This document shows, piece after piece, positions 6,957 through 15,361 of a stretch of 60,372 nucleotides of DNA (the first letter of the stretch is position 1; every line of letters starts with the position of its first letter). The translations under genes and the position numbers were made by a program. Source of the DNA: a virus; IMG/VR virus record IMGVR_UViG_3300035698_011646, positions 1 through 60,372 of that record; one strand, 5' to 3'. The notes below the pieces were generated by a model. That model saw only the letters and a list, made by a program, of their open reading frames with translations. It had not been told where the DNA came from and ran no database searches.

Positions 6957-7268
6957 ATGCAGGCTATTACTAATGAATCTGACTTCAATACTAATGATAA
7001 ATTTATGGCCGTAAAGTTTTGGGCCTCATGGTGCGGCCCGTGTAAAACGATGGAGCCAAATATTAAAAAGATGGAAAAGGAATTTCCGTCTGTTAAATTT
7101 GTATCAATAGATATTGACCAAGTGCCCACTTTGGCCCAAAAGTTCAGAGTAAAGGGGCTGCCCACGTTATTAATTCTTAAAAACGGACACGAAACAAAAA
7201 GAATAAATGGGGCCGTATTAATTGATCCATTAAGAAAGGTCTTCAGGGAGCTGACAAATTCCGAGTAG
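6957..7268 (+). CDS. thioredoxin
   Basis: 103-aa thioredoxin with active site WCGPCK (about residues 25-30), the cis-proline segment VKGLPTLLILKNG and normal family length. It reduces disulfides in the cytoplasm and in phages may serve ribonucleotide reduction or act as a polymerase cofactor; no reductase lies in this window. GGTGAG precedes the ATG with the same spacing style as other genes here. Confidence 0.92.
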   Translation: MQAITNESDFNTNDKFMAVKFWASWCGPCKTMEPNIKKMEKEFPSVKFVSIDIDQVPTLAQKFRVKGLPTLLILKNGHETKRINGAVLIDPLRKVFRELTNSE

Positions 7269-7298
7269 GAATGTTATATCTCTTTGAAGAGGTGATTT

Positions 7299-7664
7299 AT
7301 GACTGAAGAGAAAGAAAATGTAGTTGAGAAGTCTGAAGCGGACGTGATTTGGGACGACATAAGCAATCTTCCCATTGAAATGTATTCTTTACCGGGACAG
7401 AAGGTAAGGGACCACATAGCTAAGCTTGGGTCTTACGGGGATGCAGTAATTGTGCGACCCAAGTCACCGGCAGCATTACCGGCATTAGAGGCCGTTTTAG
7501 CAGGCCTGGAAGACAAATTACAGATACAGACCGCCGAGGGTGGTTACATCATGATTTGTCGGACACCCAAGTTATTGGTTGACGAGGAAGAGGAATACAT
7601 CCTATTCCCGCGTCCCAATGGAAAGGTTGATAAGGTTCCCCGTAAGAAACTTTACAATTCATAA
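7299..7664 (+). CDS. hypothetical protein
   Basis: 121 aa, acidic at the N-terminus and with a charged C-terminal segment (VDKVPRKKLYNS). Central hydrophobic segments alternate with turns (YGDAVIVRPKSPAALPALEA). No known motif. GAGGTG precedes the ATG. Confidence 0.65.
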   Translation: MTEEKENVVEKSEADVIWDDISNLPIEMYSLPGQKVRDHIAKLGSYGDAVIVRPKSPAALPALEAVLAGLEDKLQIQTAEGGYIMICRTPKLLVDEEEEYILFPRPNGKVDKVPRKKLYNS

Positions 7665-7682
7665 TATGTCATATAAGTTAAT

Positions 7683-8147
7683 GTGTCGAATGAATTATTC
7701 ACAAAAGACTTGTATCTTGTCTTGGGCTGTTTTGGCCGGATAGATGATGGTTTTGTAAATTGCGCCTCCTGTGAGAATTACATTCTAAGAATTCACACCG
7801 GCTTGGAAAACTATAATGGCATGATGGATTATTTCGATACGTGCCGATTATATGACAAGCCGACCTTTGATTTCAATGCTATCCGGCATATCCTACAGAA
7901 TATGCAGGAGCGTTTTGATCAACTGGCAACGGGGAGGCGGCTTTGGTCAGAACCCAAGGTACAGTTGCACCAGAAGTTCTTAATGGACCACCGTTTTTGT
8001 GGGTTATATTTGAAGTTAGCTTTAGCGAACGAGGACGAGAAGGAAGAGCCAGAAGAGAAATCCATTCCTATTGTGGCACATTCCAAGCAGAGGAAGTTGG
8101 TGGCTGCCCCTAAAGTTAATCTTAAACTTATTCGGGGCCGAAGGTGA
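7683..8147 (+). CDS. hypothetical protein
   Basis: 154 aa, GTG start. Has a CASC pair near residue 26 and further single cysteines, but no complete zinc-finger pattern. Contains a helical middle (FNAIRHILQNMQERFDQLA) and a basic C-terminal tail (KVNLKLIRGRR) after an acidic stretch. Not recognised. Confidence 0.6.
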   Translation: MSNELFTKDLYLVLGCFGRIDDGFVNCASCENYILRIHTGLENYNGMMDYFDTCRLYDKPTFDFNAIRHILQNMQERFDQLATGRRLWSEPKVQLHQKFLMDHRFCGLYLKLALANEDEKEEPEEKSIPIVAHSKQRKLVAAPKVNLKLIRGRR

Positions 8148-8150
8148 TTT

Positions 8151-8468
8151 ATGGAAATCAATGAACGCACGCTGGTTAGGCTGACAGAAAAAGCTTCCAC
8201 TATTACGCCAGAAGATAAAAATGAATTATATCACAAGATTATTCTTCTAATAGATGATGGCCAACATAATAATACCAAAGCTTCAGCCCAGGAAATCCTG
8301 CGATTATTGCAAACCGAAGTAGAAAACCGAGTATCTTCGCTGGCGGGGGATTTAATTAATCCTAAATCCGCCATCCCCAATAAGCCAGCATTCCGGCGGG
8401 TGGATGCCGAAGAGCCGGCCGAGCCCGAGCCTTCGGTGTCAAGCCTTATTATTTTAGGAAATGGGTAG
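8151..8468 (+). CDS. hypothetical protein
   Basis: 105 aa, starting 3 nt after the previous stop. N-terminal helical half, then a low-complexity AEEPAEPEP segment. No motif recognised. Confidence 0.6.
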   Translation: MEINERTLVRLTEKASTITPEDKNELYHKIILLIDDGQHNNTKASAQEILRLLQTEVENRVSSLAGDLINPKSAIPNKPAFRRVDAEEPAEPEPSVSSLIILGNG

Positions 8469-8492
8469 TTATCAATAAAATCTCATCATTTT

Positions 8493-8750
8493 GTGGCTAC
8501 TAACCCGGAAACAGAATGTCGTGGCGACCGCAGGCGGAAAAGATGCCGTAAGTTGCGTAAGCTATTATTGTTAAAATTGATTAAGCAGGTCCTAGAGGGC
8601 AAGCTTGACACCGCTCCGGTGAGTTTAACAAATTTGTATAATGATCAGGGCGGTGCCCGGAGGCAATACCACAGCCCCACGGATCGCAGTAGCTACGACT
8701 ATGGTTATATGAAGATACCAGAGATGCAAACCGGCCCAACAATTTGGTGA
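8493..8750 (+). CDS. hypothetical basic protein
   Basis: 85 aa from a GTG start. A strongly basic N-terminus (GDRRRKRCRKLRK) leads into a leucine-rich helix. The C-terminal half is Tyr/Ser/Gly-rich (SSYDYGYMK). Could bind nucleic acid, but no family is recognised. Confidence 0.5.
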   Translation: MATNPETECRGDRRRKRCRKLRKLLLLKLIKQVLEGKLDTAPVSLTNLYNDQGGARRQYHSPTDRSSYDYGYMKIPEMQTGPTIW

Positions 8751-8755
8751 GTGAT

Positions 8756-9145
8756 ATGCGAACAATTACAGAATTACATCGTGACCGTCTATTAGCAGAA
8801 GCTGAAGAGGCAGATACCGAGGGCATGCCCAAGGTAGCTGAGAATTTAACGAGGCAGATAGAGCGAACTGCGGTTCGGGCCAATGAGGCTGGTTACACTT
8901 ATGCTAACGAAGATTTTGTTCAGGATGTGCAAGATAATCTGTGGTCCGTGATAGTTAGAACGGCAGATTTCCATGGTGCATCCATTGATTCAAAAAAGGC
9001 TCAGGAATTAGTCGATTTCTATACCGACGAGTTATTTTCTGTTATTAAAGGGGCTGGGAAGATTACCTCCAAGATTGGGGTGTATGAGCCCCCGGTGCCA
9101 GGAGAGACCAGGCAAGTTCCTGTTATTGAAATTGAAGAGGAATAA
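8756..9145 (+). CDS. hypothetical protein
   Basis: 129 aa from ATG 8756, chosen because GGTGAG lies 4 nt upstream, as at the trigger factor start; TTG 8744 and GTG 8747 are in frame. Mostly helical and acidic, ending VIEIEEE. The ribosome binding site lies in the last codons of the previous gene. Function unknown. Confidence 0.6.
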   Translation: MRTITELHRDRLLAEAEEADTEGMPKVAENLTRQIERTAVRANEAGYTYANEDFVQDVQDNLWSVIVRTADFHGASIDSKKAQELVDFYTDELFSVIKGAGKITSKIGVYEPPVPGETRQVPVIEIEEE

Positions 9146-9147
9146 TT

Positions 9148-9648
9148 ATGGACCCCGAGAAAGTAAATTACAACGCATTTAGTGATGATGAAAGAGATGC
9201 CATGCCTGAGGGCAACGCAGGGTTAAAACTTACAAATGCGAAAAGCCGGTACACCCCAAAACAAGAACCAGGCCCTACTACGGATGATTTTGAAAATGCT
9301 GTAGCTGGGATGAAGAATGACGAGATAGAGATAAAGAACAGGATAGCGGACGCCTCCACCAAATACCGAGCTTTGCTGCGGGATCACACCGTGACCGAAA
9401 ACAAGAGCCCGCTGAAGCAGAGCCTGGAGAGGGAAGTCATTAAAGAATTAAGTGATTTGGGTTTAATTTTAAACAATGACCAGCAGCGTCCGGAAGGGAT
9501 AGGCTCGATTGGTTTGTGCAACCTGTTGATGCAGATGAATTTGCAGCAACGAGATCAGATTAACGATATGTCGTACGAGGTTGTTAAACTGAAGCGCGTT
9601 ATTGAAAAGTTAGCCCAGCAGTCGAGCGAGACCAAGGCAGATGAATAA
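9148..9648 (+). CDS. hypothetical protein
   Basis: 166 aa. Disordered polar N-terminus followed by helical segments, the last (YEVVKLKRVIEKLAQQS) likely coiled coil. It overlaps the next ATG by 8 nt. Not recognised. Confidence 0.6.
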   Translation: MDPEKVNYNAFSDDERDAMPEGNAGLKLTNAKSRYTPKQEPGPTTDDFENAVAGMKNDEIEIKNRIADASTKYRALLRDHTVTENKSPLKQSLEREVIKELSDLGLILNNDQQRPEGIGSIGLCNLLMQMNLQQRDQINDMSYEVVKLKRVIEKLAQQSSETKADE

Positions 9649-9862
9649 AGATCGTGAGATATACTCGGCGGAAGCTTTAATTCAGTTGTTAACTGAAGAG
9701 CAAGAAGCTTACACTCAGTATTTACGCCTATGCGAAAGATGGAACAGACCACCGGACCCGATAGTGGAAGCAGTGTCGAAGGCACAGGTGCAACTGCTAA
9801 AGCGGATACTGGATGGGAAGTTGAGGATACTTTCGCCTGTCGCAAAGAGATTTATAAGATAA
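9641..9862 (+). CDS. hypothetical small protein
   Basis: 73 aa, starting at an ATG that overlaps the previous stop, with AAGG upstream. Amphipathic helical sequence. Its second half overlaps the primase zinc-finger frame by 133 nt, so either this ORF or the extreme N-terminus of the next one may not be real. Confidence 0.45.
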   Translation: MNKDREIYSAEALIQLLTEEQEAYTQYLRLCERWNRPPDPIVEAVSKAQVQLLKRILDGKLRILSPVAKRFIR

Positions 9863-10407
9863 ACGAAAATTTAATTCTTATTGCGAACAAGAAAGTATCT
9901 CTAGCCGAAATATTTAATTCATATAAGATGCGCTTCGATAGCGTATATAGTCCTAGTGGTTGGACGCAAAGGAGAAGCTGTCCGCTCCCAGACCACAACG
10001 ACTCGACCCCTTCATTCAATTACAACGCAGCCGAGAACCGGTTTTATTGTTTTGGATGCAAGAGGGGTGGTCAAGCCGTGCAATTCATTGCTTTGATGGA
10101 AGGGCTACCCATGATTGCGGCGGCCGAGAAGATATTGGACCGGTTTGGATCGTTAGAAGCGGTCTTCCTGGACCTACAGGACCAGAAAAATGAGGAAATA
10201 GACCAGGCCCTATTGGAGTTTGCAAAATATGTCCGCAAATTCGTCTCTAATAATGCCGGCAAGAAAGCTCAAGAGTTCATGGAAAGCGTTACTTGGGGGC
10301 TAGACATTTATCTCCACAAGCATGTGCCGAGGTCGTCTTTAGATGTGGCTAATCTAAAAGTAAGGATAGAGTTTCTGATGAAGAAACTAGAGGACTATGG
10401 CCAATAA
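9730..10407 (+). CDS. primase zinc-binding subunit (CHC2 zinc finger), separate from the catalytic subunit
   Basis: 225 aa with a DnaG-type CHC2 zinc finger: C84-P-L-P-D-H89, then TPSFNYN, YCFGC (C107, C110) and GGQAVQFI. In DnaG this domain recognises the template start site. It lacks a TOPRIM catalytic domain, which is encoded at 29094. The residues before about 55 are unlike primases and overlap the previous ORF, so the start may lie downstream, though no obvious alternative start codon is seen. Its TGG-rich C-terminal helix region may contact the helicase or the catalytic partner; that is inference. Next to SbcCD homologues. Confidence 0.8.
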   Translation: MRKMEQTTGPDSGSSVEGTGATAKADTGWEVEDTFACRKEIYKINENLILIANKKVSLAEIFNSYKMRFDSVYSPSGWTQRRSCPLPDHNDSTPSFNYNAAENRFYCFGCKRGGQAVQFIALMEGLPMIAAAEKILDRFGSLEAVFLDLQDQKNEEIDQALLEFAKYVRKFVSNNAGKKAQEFMESVTWGLDIYLHKHVPRSSLDVANLKVRIEFLMKKLEDYGQ

Positions 10408-11602
10408 GACTTTAATCATCGGCGATATGCACCTAGGGAAAGGGCTGCGTATCGGAAAACCCGCTGTAGATGGTGCATTGAACAGCCGGATCGTAGATCA
10501 GGTTAGAATTCTAAACTGGATTTTAGATACTGGCATCAATCGTCATGTTAATCGCTTCATTATTACGGGCGACATCTTTGAAGAGCTTAAACCGGACAAC
10601 AATTTAGTTGTTGTATTTATGGATTGGTTAAAAAGCTGTACTGATTACGGCATAGAGTGCCACATCATTGCTGGAAACCATGATTTGAAGCGTGTGGGGT
10701 CCCGGTATTCCTCTATGTTGGACGTTATCGAGGCGGCCGAGCTAGACAATGTGATGTTTTATAACAAAATTTACACATTGAATACTGATGGGGTCAGCTT
10801 TACGATGGTTCCTTTCCGGGACCGGCGCAGTTTAGGGGCCGAAACCCAAGAAGAGGGCATTGAAAAGATAGTTTCAAAGCTACCTTTCGAATTAGCAGAC
10901 GTACCTATCGAAAATATCTCAGTGTTGATTGGCCATCTGTCATTTGCTGGTTCTTTTTGGACGGATGAGATTGATGACGTCAGCAATGAGCTAATGTTGC
11001 CGCTGCATCATTTTGCTGGATACGATTATGTATGGATGGGGCACGTTCATAAGCCGCAGGTGATGCAGAAGGACCCGTACATTGCTCACGTAGGCAGCAT
11101 GGACATCACAGACTTCGGCGAAACCAAGCAAAAGAAGATCGTTGTCCTGTTTGATCCGGCGAAACAGCAGCGGTTCGAGGAAATACCAATCCCCACTCGG
11201 CCTTTGAGGTTAATTAGATTGGATATTCCTAAGGATGAGATACCAACTGAGTTCCTGACGAAGGAAATCTTCATCATTAATAAGGCGACTCCGTTTAAAG
11301 GTGCCATCGTTAAGGCCGAGTTAAAGATTTTGGACCCGAACGCTCCTGAATTGGACCGAGATAAAATCATTGCGTTGCTTAATAGTCTGGGCGCATATCA
11401 TATAAGCAACTTTTCTGAGTCTCGTAATGTGTCGGTAATTCCTACCGACAAGAAACACACTGAAGATAGCGCCATAAAACCCAAAGCTGCCGTGAAGCTA
11501 TATGCGAGCGGCGTGCTTAAATGTGCCGATAAGGATGATACGTCTGAGTTCATTTGTTTGTGCAATGAAACAATTGAAGAACTTATGGCTAATCAAAAGT
11601 AA
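10397..11602 (+). CDS. SbcD/Mre11-type DNA repair nuclease (T4 gp47-like)
   Basis: 401-aa metallophosphoesterase with the Mre11 motifs in order: GDMHLG (D10, H12), TGDIFEE (D59), GNHD (94-96), GHLSFAG and GHVHKP. With the SbcC-like ATPase encoded 560 nt downstream it should form the Mre11/Rad50-type complex that opens blocked or hairpin DNA ends and processes them for recombination. The C-terminal domain after residue 270 matches the capping region in position. It overlaps the primase finger gene by 11 nt. Confidence 0.9.
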   Translation: MANKTLIIGDMHLGKGLRIGKPAVDGALNSRIVDQVRILNWILDTGINRHVNRFIITGDIFEELKPDNNLVVVFMDWLKSCTDYGIECHIIAGNHDLKRVGSRYSSMLDVIEAAELDNVMFYNKIYTLNTDGVSFTMVPFRDRRSLGAETQEEGIEKIVSKLPFELADVPIENISVLIGHLSFAGSFWTDEIDDVSNELMLPLHHFAGYDYVWMGHVHKPQVMQKDPYIAHVGSMDITDFGETKQKKIVVLFDPAKQQRFEEIPIPTRPLRLIRLDIPKDEIPTEFLTKEIFIINKATPFKGAIVKAELKILDPNAPELDRDKIIALLNSLGAYHISNFSESRNVSVIPTDKKHTEDSAIKPKAAVKLYASGVLKCADKDDTSEFICLCNETIEELMANQK

Positions 11603-11606
11603 AATT

Positions 11607-12164
11607 ATGTCAGCAGCAACAGATTTTCTGGAGGGCGTCATGGACAACGGAAGACGTGGCCGATACATCACCACATATACTGGAATTCATTTCTGGCCAT
11701 TAGACCCCAAGCAGGATGAAGTTAGCATTGATGATATTGCGCATTCTTTATCTATGCAGTGTAGGTTCAATGGACACATTGAAGAGTTCTACTCTGTGGC
11801 AGAACACAGCGTCAGGGTCAGTGCAGAATGCGAAGAGGAAAACCGATTGTGTGGTTTGCTGCACGACGCCTCCGAGGCATATCTGTGTGACATTCCTACG
11901 CCATTCAAAAAGGAACTGCCCGACTATTTAGAATATGAAGAGAAGGTGCAGAACGTAGTCTATGAGCGGTTCGGTATTGCGGCGGAGCCGGTAGATGTAA
12001 GGAAAATAGACAAGGTATTGCTGGTCACGGAGATGAGGGACTTGCGATTAAACTGTCAGATGGCCGGCTTCCCATACAAGCCGCTAAACACTACGATTAA
12101 ACCTTGGCCCCAGAACTTTGCGAAGCAAGCATTTCTAGATTGTTTTTACGCGCTGTGTAAGTAA
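11607..12164 (+). CDS. HD-domain phosphohydrolase (5'-nucleotidase-like)
   Basis: 185 aa from ATG 11607 (a longer frame to 11502 lies inside the previous gene). HD motif residues: EHSVRVS, then LLHDASEAYLCDIPTP (the HD pair) and a later conserved acidic residue (KIDKVLLVTEMRD). Resembles YfbR-like deoxynucleoside 5'-monophosphatases, which remove phosphate from dNMPs. Substrate cannot be read from the sequence. Lies between the SbcD and SbcC homologues and near a dNMP kinase, so a nucleotide-pool role is plausible. Confidence 0.8.
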   Translation: MSAATDFLEGVMDNGRRGRYITTYTGIHFWPLDPKQDEVSIDDIAHSLSMQCRFNGHIEEFYSVAEHSVRVSAECEEENRLCGLLHDASEAYLCDIPTPFKKELPDYLEYEEKVQNVVYERFGIAAEPVDVRKIDKVLLVTEMRDLRLNCQMAGFPYKPLNTTIKPWPQNFAKQAFLDCFYALCK

Positions 12165-12166
12165 AT

Positions 12167-14335
12167 ATGTTTACTCCCAAACGATTGTATGTAAAAGACT
12201 TCATGAACCACCGCGAAAGCGATGTGGACTTTACCCTATTTAATTCTTGTTTAGTGGTGGGACGGAACTCCCAGAACGACCGGGAGTCCAATGCGACGGG
12301 TAAATCCAACCTGATTGACCGGGCAATCAACTATGTTCTGTTCAATAAGTACCCAACCAAGAAGATTGAGCGGGTAGTTCGTGACGGAATGGAAAAATGT
12401 TTGGTTGAATTTGAGTTTTATATTGATAAAGATATATGGAAAGCCACCCGCCAGCGATCTAATAAGTCGAAGACGTCTGAAGCGCGATTATATCTGTGGA
12501 AAAATAACAAATGGGACTCCCAGGAACGCAAGACCAGCTCTCAAACCGAGCGGGCCCTCCAAGATTTAATTAAAATTAATTACGACGCATTTAAAAACTC
12601 TGTTATGTTTGAGCAGGGTTCCTTTTCGGACCTGGCAGAAGGCACCGAGACGGAGAAACGAAATATCCTTAAGGAACCATTAAGGTTAGCAATCTACTCT
12701 AAACTGGAGAAGATGCAAAAAAAGAAATATTCGGTTATTGAAAAAGAGTTCGATCAGACTAAGACTTTAATTTCTACTTTAGGTGATCCACCGGCCGACA
12801 TTGTGGTGTACACGGCTGAGCTTGGGGATTTAGAGACGGCGATTGCTCAGGGAACCAAGGACCGCAAAGAGATCAAGGTCCAAATTGATGCCCATCGTGT
12901 GGCTGTGTCCGATCTGGAGAAGACGTTGGGCTCCGATGAGACCCAGATAACCGACCGGCTTGTAGAATTAGACAGAAAGAGACGCGAGTTAACAGCCGCA
13001 AAGGACAAGCATGCCGCCCAGGCCAAGAATTCCGAAATGGACTTGGCTAAAAATTCGAAAGCTAGAGATGCGGCTCTGAAAAGAATAATCGAATTAAAAG
13101 ATGAGCTGGATGAGCTGGAAGCAACGAAGGTTCGTACTGAGAACGAAGTTAATGATTTAATTGTAACTCTTGAGACCAAAGAAAGTCGTGGTCATAAGTA
13201 CATTGCCAGCCTAGAGGTCCACTATGACAAGTATAGTAAGGCTCTTCCGTCCGGCTCCGAGTGTGATGTGTGCTTTAATGAGCTTACTGACGAATACCGA
13301 GACAAGATTTCCAAGGATAACCAGGCTCGGGCAGTAACTATCAAGAAGGATTTAGTATCAGGTCGTCATAAGATGACCGCAATAGCCGGCGAGAAGCGGG
13401 CTTTATATCAGGAGCTTAAAGATATCAGCCGCCACCAACAGCGTTCAGTACAAGCTTCCCAAAATATCAATAGTAAAATTGCAGAAGTGGGCAGGTTGGA
13501 TGTAGTAGGGGAAACGATCAAAAAGCTGGTTACAGAACACCAGGCCGCCGTAGCTTTGTCAGCAAGCGCCTTGGTAGAACTGGAAAACAAGGACCAGCTG
13601 CTACGAGATAAAGCTAAAGACCTGAATGTTAACGAAATAAATAACAAGATTATAGAGCTAAAGAATGAGATTAGGGGAGAAGAAATAAAAGAAAATAAAT
13701 TGATAGACGATCTCTCTAATAATAGTTCTTTAAAGGCAGTAGTAGAGGAACGTAAACGTACGAGAGAAACAGACCAACAGCAGCTGGAAGAGTTGACGAA
13801 GCAACGTGTCCAACTGGAGCGTAAGGTAAGGATACATGCCTGGGCTGTCAAGGCGTTCTCGGCTGGCGGCATACCCACCCTGATAATTCACACGATACTG
13901 GATGACCTTCAGGTCGAGGCCAATAGGATATTACAGGATTTGCGCCCCAACCTATCTTTGCAGTTCAAAGTAGAGAAGGAAGATAAGGACGCATTGGACA
14001 TTACATATTTCATGAATGGCCACGAACGAGAGTATGTAGAGTTGTCCGGCGGTCAGAAAATGTATATAGCCTTTGCCCTGAAGCTTGGGTTATCTCAGGT
14101 AATACAGAAACGGTTGGGGGTAGATATTCGTTTCTTAGCTTTGGACGAAGTTGACCAGCCATTGGATGAAGCTGGGCAGGACGCCTACGTAGATATCATC
14201 CGCAAGTATCACGACAAATATAAGATTTGTGTGGTAACACATAACAATCGGTTAAAAGATAAATTCTCGCATGCAATCTTTGTAGAGGACGATGGGGCTA
14301 ATGGCTCTACAGCAAAGGTGGTGACGCAATGGTAA
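12167..14335 (+). CDS. SbcC/Rad50-type ATPase (T4 gp46-like)
   Basis: 722 aa, the SMC-like partner of the Mre11 homologue. N-terminal Walker A is extended (GRNSQNDRESNATGKSN, residues 32-48), as in phage Rad50s. Two long coiled coils flank a zinc hook CDVC (C366, C369). The C-terminal half has the ABC signature LSGGQKMYIA, Walker B FLALDEVDQPLDE and the VVTHNN switch. Complete, with no sign of frameshift. It ends in an overlap with the dNMP kinase start. Confidence 0.92.
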   Translation: MFTPKRLYVKDFMNHRESDVDFTLFNSCLVVGRNSQNDRESNATGKSNLIDRAINYVLFNKYPTKKIERVVRDGMEKCLVEFEFYIDKDIWKATRQRSNKSKTSEARLYLWKNNKWDSQERKTSSQTERALQDLIKINYDAFKNSVMFEQGSFSDLAEGTETEKRNILKEPLRLAIYSKLEKMQKKKYSVIEKEFDQTKTLISTLGDPPADIVVYTAELGDLETAIAQGTKDRKEIKVQIDAHRVAVSDLEKTLGSDETQITDRLVELDRKRRELTAAKDKHAAQAKNSEMDLAKNSKARDAALKRIIELKDELDELEATKVRTENEVNDLIVTLETKESRGHKYIASLEVHYDKYSKALPSGSECDVCFNELTDEYRDKISKDNQARAVTIKKDLVSGRHKMTAIAGEKRALYQELKDISRHQQRSVQASQNINSKIAEVGRLDVVGETIKKLVTEHQAAVALSASALVELENKDQLLRDKAKDLNVNEINNKIIELKNEIRGEEIKENKLIDDLSNNSSLKAVVEERKRTRETDQQQLEELTKQRVQLERKVRIHAWAVKAFSAGGIPTLIIHTILDDLQVEANRILQDLRPNLSLQFKVEKEDKDALDITYFMNGHEREYVELSGGQKMYIAFALKLGLSQVIQKRLGVDIRFLALDEVDQPLDEAGQDAYVDIIRKYHDKYKICVVTHNNRLKDKFSHAIFVEDDGANGSTAKVVTQW

Positions 14336-15033
14336 AAATTATTGGAATAAGTGGCCAGGCCGGGTCAGGCAAAGACACTGCGGCCGATTACTTGGTTGAT
14401 GAGTGTGGGTTTGTGAAGGTTGCTTTAGCTGATCCAATTAAAAGATATTGCATGGATGCCTTTGCCTTCACAGAGGAACAGCTTTGGGGACCCAGCAAGT
14501 TTCGTAATGCTCCAGATAAACGGTACCCCCGAATGGAACCGGTTCTCGTTGACCAAGACGAGGAAGAAATGAGAAACTTTCCTTTGACCCCAAGGCTTGC
14601 GCTCCAGAGAATTGGCACAGAGGGCTTTCGTCATTGCTATCCTGATGTTTGGGTAGAGTACGCTATCAGAACTGCAAAGAATTTAATTAAAGCAGCAGAA
14701 GCTGGCGCCCCGGTTCGTTATGACAAAGCCATAGGTATCGAACAGGATCATGATTTACCTCCATGCCCATACAAAGGCGTTGTCATTTCCGATGTGCGTT
14801 TTGAAAATGAAATAAAAGCAATCTATAAAGCTAAGGGCCGAACAGTTAGGATAATTGGGTTCGGCCAGGGACTGACAGGCGAGGCTAGGGAGCATTCCTC
14901 GGAAAAAGACATGAGGATGATACCCGACTCGGAGTTTGATTTCGTTATTGTGAATGGCGGAACTCTGGAAGAGCTGAAGGAAAAAGTTTGTAGCATTCCT
15001 GGTCGAAAACGGAAAGCTAGCAAACACTTGTAG
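14329..15033 (+). CDS. deoxynucleoside monophosphate kinase (T4 gp1-like)
   Basis: 234 aa with P-loop GQAGSGKDTAA (about residues 9-19) and the dNMP kinase features LADPIKRYC, RLALQRIGTEGFR and VISDVRFENE. The family converts dNMPs to dNDPs, feeding dNTP supply for phage DNA. A roughly 30-residue insertion (IKAAEAGAPVRYDKAIGIEQ) precedes the DVRF motif. Overlaps the SbcC homologue by 7 nt. Confidence 0.87.
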   Translation: MVKIIGISGQAGSGKDTAADYLVDECGFVKVALADPIKRYCMDAFAFTEEQLWGPSKFRNAPDKRYPRMEPVLVDQDEEEMRNFPLTPRLALQRIGTEGFRHCYPDVWVEYAIRTAKNLIKAAEAGAPVRYDKAIGIEQDHDLPPCPYKGVVISDVRFENEIKAIYKAKGRTVRIIGFGQGLTGEAREHSSEKDMRMIPDSEFDFVIVNGGTLEELKEKVCSIPGRKRKASKHL

Positions 15034-15058
15034 GCTAATAAAATCGCATCCATATAGG

Positions 15059-15361
15059 ATGGGATTACGAGCAGAAATATCACAAAACTACCTACAACTC
15101 CTGAAAAATAAGGGAGAGGAAGGATTATATCGCCACATTGTGGGCAATGGGGTTATGCGCTCTATTAAGGTTAGAAATCCCGAAATTGAAATATTAAATC
15201 TGTCCGAGTCTTTCTTTTCATTATTTAGAAGTACCGGAAATGATGATTATTTTAAAATAGGAAGATCGCTTCGGAGGGCTGCCAATAAGCTATACAGGCA
15301 ATTTTTAAGAATTAATAAGGACAAAGAGGTTAATTTAAAATTTCTTAATGTGGTGCGCTAA
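15059..15361 (+). CDS. hypothetical protein
   Basis: 100-aa basic, helical protein. The upstream gap holds CATATAGGATGGG just before the ATG. It shares its last base with the next ATG (TAATG). No family recognised. Confidence 0.6.
   Translation: MGLRAEISQNYLQLLKNKGEEGLYRHIVGNGVMRSIKVRNPEIEILNLSESFFSLFRSTGNDDYFKIGRSLRRAANKLYRQFLRINKDKEVNLKFLNVVR

Noticed and set aside
11502-11606. Extended N-terminus of the HD phosphohydrolase
   Set aside because: This part lies in the SbcD homologue coding sequence in another frame; ATG 11607 gives a normal HD protein.
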